Position numbers and translations under genes: made by a program
Shown here: one piece after another, positions 7,436 through 15,600 of the stretch
How positions within the stretch are numbered: position 1 is the first letter of the stretch
Layout: every line of letters starts with the position of its first letter
Source: Priapulus caudatus
Lineage: Eukaryota > Priapulida > Priapulimorpha > Priapulimorphida > Priapulidae
Reading direction: 5' to 3'
DNA length: 20,335 bases
NCBI RefSeq assembly: GCF_000485595.1
Contig: NW_014577234.1
Span: forward strand, 8,737-29,071
The notes under the pieces: generated by a model
The model's database searches: none
Seen by the model: the letters and a program-made list of their open reading frames with translations, nothing else
Told to the model about the DNA's origin: nothing

Positions 7436-7670
7436 ATGGCGTTCGACCTCGGATACGAACAAGAGAAGAAGATTCTGGTAGTGATGACGGGAGTCTCTCT
7501 GCTCGGACTCCTACTCATGCTGATATCGGTCAGCACGAACTATTGGCTCTCTATCGATCTGCCGGACCGCTATCACAATAAGTCGCAGACGTACTACGTG
7601 GAGCGCCACTCGGGCCTGTGGCGCCACTGTAAGACGCTGCTGCACGACGAGACGGGAGTGAACGTAACCC
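7436..7670 (+). CDS. Stargazin-like (calcium-channel gamma/TARP, PMP22-claudin superfamily) protein, first coding exon
   Basis: The exon encodes the first 78 residues plus one base (phase 1) of a four-pass membrane protein. Seen: a short cytosolic N-terminus (1-12); a hydrophobic first membrane segment at about residues 13-34 ending STNYWL; and an extracellular loop with sequon NKS at 48-50 and a potential NVT at 76-78. The loop also has HSGLWRHC at 58-65, the GLW...C signature of the claudin/PMP22/gamma-subunit fold. The pattern (S/G)T(D/N)YWL followed by HSGLWR-C is typical of the gamma/TARP branch, which in animals modulates AMPA-type glutamate receptors or voltage-gated calcium channels. 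The start at 7436 has a strong insect-like context (ACAAG-ATG-G). The exon ends at CCC|GTGAGTA. The second cysteine, remaining membrane segments and C-terminus lie in exons not found here. Insect orthologues are called stargazin-like (stg1 in fly), but I do not assign the symbol from one exon. Confidence 0.85.
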
Positions 7671-7677
7671 GTGAGTA
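7671..7677 (+). other. 5' splice donor of stargazin-like exon
   Basis: GTGAGTA follows the exon directly and matches the consensus donor at all intronic positions. Without splicing, translation would run on into AT-rich repeat sequence and stop by 7723, which supports an intron here. Confidence 0.85.
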
Positions 7678-7726
7678 CAAGCCTTCTATATACACCCTTT
7701 ATATATATAATCAATATATATAGTAT

Positions 7727-7764
7727 ACACCCTTTTATATTATATATTATATATATATATATAT
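7727..7764 (+). repeat. (TA)n tract in the first intron
   Basis: A TA tract preceded by a partial duplication: TATACACCCTTTATAT near 7689 and TATACACCCTTTTATAT near 7723. It leads into the CT array. Confidence 0.8.
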
Positions 7765-7778
7765 CGCTCGCTCGTCGA

Positions 7779-7819
<41 letters not shown>

Positions 7820-7983
7820 CGCCTCTCTCTCTTCTCTCGTCTCTCTCCTCTCTCTTTTCTTTCTCCTCTCCTCGTCATCTCTCATCTCAGTCGTCTTTCT
7901 GCTCTCTCTCTCTTCCGCTCAGTCTCTCTCTCCTCCGCTCTCGCTAGCTTTCTTCTCTCTCTCGTCTCTCTCTCTCTCTTCTC

Positions 7984-8017
<34 letters not shown>

Positions 8018-8537
8018 GCGTCGCGTCATTCTCTTTTTTCTCACGCATCTCTCGTCGTCTCTGCTCTTTCCTCTCGTCTTCTTGCTCTCTCTCGCTCTTT
8101 CTCATCGCTCTCTCGCTCTCACTCTCCCTCTCTCCTCCTTTCTCTCTCTTGCGTCTCTCTGCTCTTTTCGCGATCTCTCTTTCTCTCTCCCTCTCTCTCT
8201 GCGTCTCTCTCTCTTCTCTCATTCCGCCCTTCTCCTCTCTCTCTATCTTTCTCCTCGCGCATGTCCTCTCTCATCGCTCTCTCGTCTCGGCTCTCTCTCT
8301 CTCTCTTCTTTTTAATTCTTCTCTCTCTCTTCTTTCTCTTTCTCTCGCTCTCCTCTCTGCTCTCTCTTCAGCTTCATTCTCTCTCTCTACTCAGCATTCT
8401 CGCGCTCATCTCTCTCTCTCTCTGACTCTCTCCTCCTCTGCGCGCCCTCTCCCTCGCTCTCGCTCTCTCTCGCTCTCGCCTTCCTGTCTTCCCTGAATCG
8501 CCTCCTCCCCTCGCTCGTTCTCTCATCTCTCCTCTCT
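7765..8537 (+). repeat. Long polypyrimidine (CT)n array in the first intron
   Basis: About 770 bp of CT dinucleotide with TTT, CGC, CTCGTC and ATCTC interruptions, all on the sense strand of the stargazin-like gene and starting about 95 nt after its splice donor. It is the reverse complement in type of the GA arrays elsewhere and, like them, is bordered by TA tracts. ORFs through it (Ser/Leu-rich) are not genes. A tract like this can bind polypyrimidine-tract proteins in pre-mRNA or form triplex DNA; neither is shown here. Confidence 0.95.
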
Positions 8538-8624
8538 ATAAATATATATATACTTGATATACATATCACGTATATAACCATAATATGCTGATATTATATC
8601 TGTTTATGTAATTACGTCCTGATA
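8538..8624. other. AT-rich junction
   Basis: A TA tract and AT-rich sequence connecting the CT array with the heptamer satellite. Nothing else is recognised. Confidence 0.6.
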
Positions 8625-9212
8625 ATATACCAATATATAAATAGTACCATAACCATCGATTATACCAGTATACGGCATATACCACAGTACAAATATACCA
8701 TATACCATATATAATATATACCATATACCATAAATACGCACATACAATATACCATATATCATATACCATAACCATGATTATACCATATACCATATACCAC
8801 ATACAATATACCATATACCATATATCATATACCATATACCTTATACCACATACAATATACCATATATCATTATACCATTAACGCATGATTATACCATGAT
8901 ACCATATAACGGCACATAAATATATGCATATACCATATATCATATTACCAATATACCTTATACCACATACAATATACCATATATCATATACCATAACCAT
9001 GATTATACCATATACCATATACCACATACAATATACCATATACCATATATCATATACCATATTACACATACAATATACCATATACCACATATACCATATA
9101 CCATGTAACTCATATAGCCATATACCATATACCTATATACCATATACCATATACAAGCGCATATATACAGAATATCCCAATATATACGCCATATACCATA
9201 ACATATACCGTA
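8625..9212. repeat. ATACCAT-type heptamer satellite with higher-order repeats
   Basis: Mostly tandem ATACCAT / ATATCAT / ATACAAT heptamers. There is a larger structure: a block including CATATACCATAACCATGATT, a run of heptamers and CCACATACAATATACC occurs twice, with CCATAACCATG starting at 8766 and 8991 (225 bp apart). A smaller block beginning CCTTATACCACATACAATAT recurs at 8839 and 8956 (117 bp apart). Tyr/Met/Ile-rich ORFs across it are repeat artefacts. Confidence 0.9.
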
Positions 9213-9227
9213 TGCTTAAGCAGCATA

Positions 9228-9440
9228 ATAATACTTAGGGTATTATCAGGCACGCTAATAATGACACAATTTGTCATTTATAACAAGCAAAATTTGTATA
9301 TATAAACAACAATATAATGTTGTCATTATTAGCTCCTGTACTATTAGGAAATATTAATATAGATGTATTATTAGCCTCTGATATATATCAAGAGTAGAAA
9401 ATAACTACATGTGTTATATCTACTCTTGATATATATACTA
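9228..9440. repeat. Fold-back AT-rich segment with several nested inverted repeats
   Basis: Within about 210 bp there are several perfect inverted repeats. ATAATAC/GTATTAT lies at 9228-9246, ATGACA/TGTCAT at 9261-9277 and CAACA/TGTTG near 9307-9322. GCTAATAATGACA (9254-9266) pairs with TGTCATTATTAGC (9321-9333), and the hairpin at 9381-9436 is described separately. This density suggests a small non-autonomous inverted-repeat transposon, but no target-site duplication was identified. Confidence 0.55.
9381..9436. repeat. Near-perfect 56-bp hairpin
   Basis: ATATATATCAAGAGTAGA (9381-9398) is perfectly complementary to TCTACTCTTGATATATAT (9419-9436). After a 2/1 internal loop, ATAAC (9401-9405) pairs with GTTAT (9413-9417), leaving a 7-nt loop. 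Size and shape resemble a short pre-miRNA or a MITE core, and it lies in sense orientation in the intron of the stargazin-like gene. No known microRNA was recognised. Confidence 0.7.
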
Positions 9441-10074
9441 TCCTATATAAATTAATACTGCACTAATCGGAATATGCAAGCTAAAAGTCACTATAGATCA
9501 TTTATGAGACCGCTGATAGCATGTATCGTACGTGTTATAGTAGAAATTAGTGAGTCACATAGCTGAGAGCCGCTAATATCCCCGCCCCGGCGCGCACGCA
9601 TAATCGAAGAAAATGGGAGAAAAAAAAAAAACGCCCGCGCTACGAGACGTATGCTGCTACTGGCTGCTACTAGCCGATTGACTGTACCGCATCGCTCACA
9701 TCCACTTAGGCACTCCTCCGGTTATCTATTAGCCGGTAGTTCGGCAATTTGCAGGGCGGATAGAGGACGCAGCGATACTCTGCCCCAACTCGCTCTCCCT
9801 CGTCTATTACTAGGCCTATATAGCATCGACAGCGGAAAATTCGCGTCGAATTTCCGAAAGCAGAATCGATGCGTTAGAAAGCAGGGGAATCTCTTCTGAA
9901 TGAAAGATTTCTGCTGAAGAATCTTCTATAAACTTGGAACCGCGAACCGGATAAATGACAATCGCGCTGATTCGTATATTAAACACGTGCGCGTGTGTCT
10001 GCCTATAACGCGTTGATATCATCGTGGAACAAAGGTCAATGCTAGCTAAACATGATAGCAGTACACACCTGTCA
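9441..10074. other. Unclassified unique sequence
   Basis: About 630 bp of complex sequence: AT-rich to 9570, then more balanced with a poly-A run near 9621 and C/T-rich patches near 9780-9810. Short ORFs exist on both strands (9651-9899 +, 9816-10151 -), but neither has recognisable motifs, splice context or repeat support. I find no copy elsewhere in the window. Confidence 0.5.
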
Positions 10075-10345
10075 CACGTACGCACGCACGCACGCACGCG
10101 ACGGAGATAACGCACAAGGCACGCACTCCACGTACACACCACCTCACGCACTCACATGCACCGTAAACGAGCACGCACTCAGCACGCACGCACAGCACGC
10201 ACGCATACGCAGCTCAGCACGCACTCACGCACGCACGCACGCGCGAACATACCAGCAGGACGCACGCGTGTCACGCACGAAACGGACAACGCTACGGACG
10301 CACCGCGTGCACGCACTGCACGCACTACTCACGGCCACTCACTCA
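10075..10345 (+). repeat. Degenerate ACGC/CACGCA repeat region
   Basis: Short ACGC arrays (for example 10079-10100 and 10224-10242) alternate with CACGCACTCA, CAGCACGCACG and similar variants. They continue to the edge of the inverted repeat at 10359. His/Thr/Arg-rich ORFs here are artefacts. Confidence 0.85.
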
Positions 10346-10358
10346 CACGACTCATATC

Positions 10359-10422
10359 CCTTTTATACTGGGTTTATCCCGCTTCAGGTCGCACTGAAGC
10401 GGGATAAACCCAGTATAAAAGG
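10359..10422. repeat. Perfect 29-bp inverted repeat with 6-nt loop
   Basis: The left arm 10359-10387 (starting CCTTTTATACTGGG, ending CCCGCTTCAG) is exactly complementary to the right arm 10394-10422 (starting CTGAAGCGGG, ending CAGTATAAAAGG), with loop GTCGCA. There is no mismatch in 29 pairs. It sits between an ACGC-rich tract and a run of related, decayed motifs. It could be a fold-back transposon end, a recent palindromic duplication, or an assembly or template-switch artefact. Confidence 0.9.
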
Positions 10423-10690
10423 TCGAAAACACTTAGCTGAGCTAAAGTTAATTCCATCCCTAGGACGGTGGTTCAGGTCCGCCTTCAAGAACCCGAGCAT
10501 AACGTCAGTATAAAAGGTTATCTGCGACTTTAGCTCGTCTCTAAAGTCGCTTTAGCTTGGGCAGTATTAAAACGACTTATCCCGAGCTAAAAGTTTCCCG
10601 TTTCAGCAGTATGAAAACACTTATCCGCGAGCTAAAGTTATCCCGCTTCAGAAGCGGGCTAAAGTCGTGCGCAGTATAAAAGCGGCATCA
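10423..10690 (+). repeat. Decayed tandem relatives of the palindrome
   Basis: The right-arm motif CAGTATAAAAGG recurs in exact or altered form at 10506, 10562 (CAGTATTAAAA), 10607 (CAGTATGAAAA) and 10672 (CAGTATAAAAG). Between these lie CTTATCCCGAGCTAAAAG, CTTATCCGCGAGCTAAAG, TTATCCCGCTTCAGAAGCGG and CTAAAGTCG. Some units also fold back (CCCGCTTCAGAAGCGGG). The unit spacing is irregular (45-95 bp), so this is an old or scrambled array. Confidence 0.7.
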
Positions 10691-11400
10691 CTCTCACTCT
10701 CATACGCACGCACTCTCACTCACGCCCACACATGCACTAACGCTCGCACGCACGCACTTTGTAAACAGTAAATAATAAATGTATGAATATAAAGCCAGCG
10801 ATGATGAGGTATATAGAACAAGGGGCGGCGGTTCTGTAGTTGAATAATCGTACACGTTTACACGCGGACATACACACGTTCACGCGGTTATTTCCCGCGG
10901 GTGGTCACTCCATTATTTATAACGAGAGCATCATCAGTATATTGCTCACGAGTCACGGCACAGGGCACAGACCGACATGTATAACCCACACACATACGCG
11001 TTCGCTCACTGCAGATACACGACGCCATTAAAGGAATTATTTAATAAATAATTGCGCAATCGAGAGAGAGAATATATATACATATATATAGAAGATATAG
11101 ATATATATAAGAAAGCACTACTGGCTGGATCCTCTGCATTACTTACTCCCGTCGCCTCGTGTGACACCTGCCGCGGGCAGCATAGCCGACGAAATCACCC
11201 GATTGCAGGTAATTCGATGACGCGTCGCTTCGTTCTATTCAATCGCGCGCTATATGATCGCCGCGTGCAAACCAATCATCATCTAATGTTGCAATTAGTT
11301 GTGGCATATTGAGTTATCGATAATGTAGTTGGCGATAATGTACGGTGGCGGCGCTAGTAGTGTGCACATGTACGCGGATGTCGGATTAAAGCGAGAGACT
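10691..11400. other. Unclassified sequence with short CA/GA/TA patches
   Basis: About 700 bp. Short CACG-rich stretches run to about 10760, followed by unique sequence with a palindrome AATTATTT/AAATAATT near 11035-11053. A GA-TA compound patch lies at 11060-11110, then balanced unique sequence. A sequence ATTGCAG|GTAATT near 11205-11211 resembles a splice donor, but no exon could be supported. Confidence 0.5.
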
Positions 11401-11577
11401 CGTGCGTGTACGCGCGGGCGTGCGCACGTACACGCACGTACACGCACGCACATACACATACATGCACGTACACGCACGTATACACGCATGTACACACACG
11501 TTCACGCACGGCGAGATTTGCGCAAATACTGCGCACGAACTCACGCACACACATACGCGCGCACACGCACACGCACG
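11401..11577 (+). repeat. Degenerate CGTACA/CACG repeats
   Basis: Interlocking CGTACACGCA, CATACACATACATG and CGCGCACACG motifs that grade into the CA array. The region contains no credible gene. Confidence 0.85.
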
Positions 11578-11612
11578 TACAAACGCATACACACGCACAC
11601 ACACACACACAG

Positions 11613-11661
<49 letters not shown>

Positions 11662-12110
11662 ACACACACACACACACACACACCACCACACACCACACAC
11701 ACAGCAGCACGACACACACACGCACACAGCACACGCACACACACGCACACACACACGCACAAACCACAAAACACACACAACACACACACAGCATCACACT
11801 GACCCGGACACACTCACACCCACACACGCCACACACATGCAACACGCACGCAACACCGCACACGGCACACACACGCACACACACACGCACACACGACACA
11901 CCACGCCACACCCACCCACACCCCACCACACGCACTTGCACACGCCACTCACACGACACAGCCACACACACGCGGGTACACAGACACACTGCACGCAACA
12001 CACACACACACACACACCACCACACACAAATACAGCCGCCCAACACTACACACACACACCACACACACACACCACATCACACACACACACACACACTACA
12101 CAGCGCGGCG
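11578..12110 (+). repeat. (CA)n array, long
   Basis: About 530 bp of CA dinucleotide with ACC, GCAGCACGAC and ACAC-AAA interruptions. Its later part shares GGACACACTCACACCCACAC and ACATGCA with the CA array of copy A, so copy C of the composite repeat begins within it (from about 11800). ORFs through it on both strands are artefacts. Confidence 0.95.
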
Positions 12111-12159
12111 CGCTGCGCGCAACACTGCGCAACGCCACACGCAACACGGCGGGACACCA
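12111..12159. other. G+C-rich junction after CA array
   Basis: A short GCGCGGCGCGCTGCGCGCAA patch with CGCAACAC repeats, replacing the CGCGCGCG-CACACGCG end of the CA array in copy A. No function is evident. Confidence 0.5.
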
Positions 12160-12420
12160 CAGCATCGAAACACATTTTTCTGTTTCATTAACTAAATGGC
12201 GAGGTTGAATGTTGACGTAGTAGGCTATCGCGTTCATGCTCATGTTCTGCTCGTTCAAGTTCGGTTTTCATATAAATTGCCATCAGTCTTTTTTTAGACT
12301 TCTAGCGTCGTTGCGACGCCTACTATGCTGCAGTGGGATGTGTTTGTCACGCGCTCGTGGGCTGCTTCCCACATCCACCTGCCTGCACGCAACCTATCTG
12401 ACAATGTTATGACGGCAACA

Positions 12421-12895
12421 GGTAATGTACGTGCGGCGCTATTCACGCACGCATATGAAATGTATGCACGCACAGGGAATGTATGCGCGGCATCTCACGC
12501 CAGCTACATTAGAAATGTAATGCACTCACAGGGACAGTATGCGCGCTATTCAGCGCACGCATATGAAATGTATGGCACGCCACAGGTAATATACGCACGC
12601 ATTCATGCACGCAGGCATAGGAATGTATACACGCGCGCCAGGAATATATACCACGCACTCAGCGTGCGCCCGCGTTATGAAACGTATACATTGCACGCAC
12701 TTCGGAAAAATACGCGGGTACGGACCGCACGCGGATATGAGACGCTACCACACCATAGAATATTGAGCACGTACCACGCATTTAATTGTAATGAACGCAC
12801 GCCACGAGAAATATGCGCACGCACGCACGGCACGCACGCACGCACGCACGCGTAGTCTGTCACCGCAGCGCACGCAGCACGCACGCACGCGCGCG
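12421..12895 (+). repeat. Degraded 50-bp minisatellite and ACGC arrays (copy C)
   Basis: GAAATGTATG.CACGC.CAGG and related motifs recur with irregular spacing, because extra bases have been inserted relative to the exact 50-bp period in copy A. ACGC arrays follow at about 12816-12851 and 12868-12894. Confidence 0.8.
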
Positions 12896-12984
12896 CTTGC
12901 ACTATTTTTTTTTTTGTGTCTTTTTTTCGGACAGCGATGTGTTCTGCTGCCTCCGCCAGCAAAACGTCGTTGGTCGCTGCGAAA

Positions 12985-13110
12985 TTTTAAAAGGCAGCGC
13001 GCGAGTGGGCCGACGCCGCGGCCCGCCGGGGTGGCGGTCCTTGATCTCTGTCTCGGCGCCTCCGTGCCCGCGTTTGCGCCCCCTCCCCGCCGTGGCCCCG
13101 CGTCGCGCCA
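12985..13110. other. G+C-rich insertion in copy C spacer
   Basis: Between CGCTGCGAAATTTTAAAA and CTATTGATGTTTTACATCGG, copy A has only about 20 bp. Copy C has about 110 bp more, very G+C-rich (CGACGCCGCGGCCCGCCGGG, CCCCCTCCCCGCCGTGGCCC). No target duplication or terminal repeat was seen. Its base composition resembles the island at 13606-14350. Confidence 0.6.
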
Positions 13111-13155
13111 AGGAGACCCCGGCTATTGATGTTTTACATCGGAATGCAAACTTTT

Positions 13156-13400
13156 TACGTGACAGCTCCCTTTCTGCCCCTCGCCTCGCCCAACCGCTTC
13201 CGCGCCAATCCCAATTAGCTGCTTCCCCCTCCCTGGGCCGCGGTCCGTCCGTCTCCCACCATTCCCGCGCCACCCAGATGGCTTTCTCCCCTCCTGTGCC
13301 CTCCCCGACCTAACCGCGCCACCCAATAGCTTCCTCTCCCCTGCCCTCCCCCCTCCCGCGCCACCCTTCCCCCTCCCCTGCCACTCTTCGCCTCAGCGCC
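13156..13400 (+). repeat. Pyrimidine-rich minisatellite (copy C)
   Basis: CCCTGCCCTCCCC.CTCCCGCG and CCACCC..TAGCTTC units matching 5369-5590, with more substitutions and a CTGGGCCGCGGTCCGTCCGT interruption. The last units are the most like copy A. Confidence 0.75.
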
Positions 13401-13409
13401 CCATCTGCT

Positions 13410-13605
13410 GCCGGTGTGCTTTGCGGCCTGTGCCGCGCGCGTGTGTGTGTGGTTGTGAGTTTGTTGTTGTTGTGTGATGTGTGTGTTGGTGTGTCGTCGT
13501 GCGCCCGCGAGTACGTCTGCGGTGTGCTGTACGTCGTACGTGGTGTGTGTGCGGTATCTGGATTCGTCCGTGTGCCTGTGCGTGTGCGCGTGGTCCGGAT
13601 ACGGT
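13410..13605 (+). repeat. Degenerate (GT)n array (copy C)
   Basis: GTGTGTG/GTTGTTG repeats with GCGCCCGCGAGTACGT and TATCTGGAT(T/C) shared with copy A at 5677-5736. This is the last recognisable homology before the G+C-rich island. Confidence 0.8.
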
Positions 13606-14350
13606 CCGTCCGCGGGCACTCGTTGACCACACGGCACGGGTGCGGCGGCCGGCGGGCCGTCTCAGCGCCGCGCCGCCGGGCGCGGCGCGGGGCGGCGCCC
13701 GGTCGCGTGGGCCGGCCGCGCTGGCTGCGAAGCGTCGGCCGGACGGGCGTGCCGACGCCTTGAGTCTGGGCGCCCGTGCCTGGGCGCGCGCGGTGCTGCC
13801 CTGCCGATGCGCGTCCGCGCCGGGGGGGCACCCGTCGCCGGTCCGGCCGTGCCCCGGGGGGTGGTCGGGGCGGGGGTGGCGGGGGTGCGGGTCGGGGGTG
13901 TGGCCGCGCGGTGCGCCGTCGGCGGCCGGGGGGGCCGGCCGCGGGGCGGCGGGGGGGGGTCTGGTGGCGGTGCGCGCGCTTTACTGTCGGGGGCGGCGCG
14001 CGCGCGGCGTGCCTCGCTCGCGCGCGCCCGGGGTGGAGGTCTCTCGGCGGGTGCCGCCTGCGTCGGCTGGTGTGCCGCGCGGTCGGTGGTGGCGCGGCCG
14101 CCCGCGCGGCTCGCGTCGCCGCGGGGCTCGCGCCCGGTGTGCCTGCGCGTGTGTGGTCCGGGCGGCGTGGGGTGGGTCCTTGGTTCGTGTGCTGTGGTGC
14201 TGTGTGGTGGCCTCGCGCGCCCGTGCGGGCGGCGTCTGGCTCGCGTGGCACGAGCTGATCGTTCGTCGTGTCGGCCGCTCAGCGGTAGTTGATCTGAGGG
14301 CCGCGCCCGTCTCTCCGCGGCGGCCGTTCGTCGCTGTGTGTGTTGACGTG
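13606..14350 (+). other. G+C-rich, G-skewed island with G-quadruplex potential
   Basis: About 740 bp made almost entirely of G and C, rich in CpG, with long G runs on the + strand. The part at 13856-13898 has at least five runs of three or more Gs separated by 1-4 bases, a textbook G-quadruplex pattern. A run of nine Gs occurs near 13952. Stop-free frames on both strands follow from the scarcity of A/T and do not look like proteins of any family I know. It could be a CpG-island promoter, a spacer from ribosomal DNA or unrelated G+C-rich DNA; I recognise no rRNA core sequence. Confidence 0.7.
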
Positions 14351-15139
14351 TGTGATGTTCGTAACCCCTGAACAATATGCTATTGAATGATCGCACGGCA
14401 GGCGCATCCCGCTGGCATGCATTCATCACACCGCGCGCCGCCCGCTCAGGGGAAAAATCCATTCATACTTACTATATACACCCATTACTCCCCCCACCCC
14501 CCCAGCCCCGCTGGTCGATGATGATGCCTTCACGATGAATTCTAGCTCTATCGGTGATCTGTGCTGCTATAGCCGCAGCTGCCAGGCGTGAGTGCACCCG
14601 AGGTAAGAGAAGATGTCACACGGGCGTCACCGGCAGCTTGACGCGGCCTTGTTAACGGGGTCGCCAGTATTGAAGCGCGCGGGCGTCGAGCGTGAATTAA
14701 TCATCGTGACAGTCGCGGGAGTATTTCTTGAAGGTTATCGTAGGATTATTATTATTTGCCTTATTTTATTACTGTAGGCGCGGGGAGCTCGACGATCTAT
14801 TGATGAGTCGATGCACGAATTCGGGACGGCCGGGGTCGTGGATGCTGGTATGACTGGCCGCATCTAGGAAGGTAGTTGTCATTCGCCCCGCGAAATTTTA
14901 TGCGGGCATGGGTTATGGGCAAGGGATTGATCTCGTTTCGCGCGCCGGGGTTCTTTGACACGGCGGTAAGGTCGGCTGCTTTTATAGTGAATAATGTCGC
15001 TGCATTATTCGCGGCTGATCGTGCCGCTTAAGGTAGACCTCGCCGTCCGGCTTGCCGCCCTGCAGCTGTTTGCTGGATTCTCAGCTTCAGCATTTATTTG
15101 ACTCGGTAGGAAGCATCTGCAGACAAGCGATTCGCTTGT
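14351..15139. other. Unclassified unique sequence
   Basis: About 790 bp of balanced complexity. It holds a C run near 14490-14510, ATT repeats at about 14746, and a donor-like CGAG|GTAAGAG near 14600. GCTCGACGATCTATTGATGA and other unique stretches show no coding bias. The only ORFs are short, and none has recognisable motifs. Nothing could be assigned. Confidence 0.5.
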
Positions 15140-15235
15140 ACAACACACACACACACACACACACCCACGCCACAAGGCGCCCGCGCACACACACACGTCC
15201 GCAGCACACGCAGTTCAGCACACACATGCCACACA
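15140..15235 (+). repeat. (CA)n microsatellite, interrupted
   Basis: CA array with CCACGCC and GCGCCCGC interruptions. It has no clear relation to the composite repeat. Confidence 0.85.
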
Positions 15236-15388
15236 CAAACATATATTTATGTCGTTGTGGTGTTGCATGTGTCCTTAATATATATATATAAGTATATTTT
15301 TAATTTATATATATTAATAGTTGCATCGAATAATTAGTTACGGTAGAATCAATTAATATATGGCAGTGCGCTGTATATAGTTTACAAG
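15236..15388. other. AT-rich segment
   Basis: TA tract near 15280-15292 and AT-rich sequence to the next CA array. No gene is seen. Confidence 0.6.
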
Positions 15389-15600
15389 TACACACGACAC
15401 ACACACAACACACCACACACACCACACACTACAACACACAGCGACGCACGCACGCACGCACGCACGCACCGCCAACGCACGCACGCACCACACACCAAAC
15501 ACACACACACACAACGCACTTGCCGCGCGACAACGCCACGCACCACGCAACGCACGCAACGCCACGCACACACACACCCACCCGCACACCACACGCCAAG
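15389..15600 (+). repeat. CA / ACGC compound microsatellite
   Basis: CACACGACAC and CACACCACAC stretches flank an ACGC array at about 15442-15486, followed by CGCAACGCCACGCAC variants. ORFs on either strand are artefacts. Confidence 0.9.

Larger units (their letters stand above)
11800..13605 (+). repeat. Composite long repeat unit, copy C (central part)
   Basis: This aligns in order with about 4270-5770 of copy A: CA array, spacer (12160-12420), 50-bp minisatellite (12421-12800), ACGC array, spacer, pyrimidine minisatellite (13156-13400) and GT array (13410-13605). The 2.2-kb body that precedes these in copies A and B is absent. Homology stops near 13605, after CCGGATACG. It is heavily interrupted by single-base insertions relative to copy A. 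Confidence 0.75.

Noticed and set aside
9651-9899. 82-codon ORF as a possible exon
   Set aside because: No recognised motif, no splice context and no codon bias; left as unclassified sequence.
13310-14371. Long Arg/Ala/Gly/Pro ORFs on both strands of the G+C-rich island
   Set aside because: Stops are A/T-rich and rare by composition; several frames on both strands are open at once and none shows a recognisable motif.
14590-14612. Donor-like CGAG|GTAAGAG as end of a second stargazin exon
   Set aside because: The preceding sequence in the required phase does not give a recognisable extracellular-loop peptide, and no good acceptor is linked to it.
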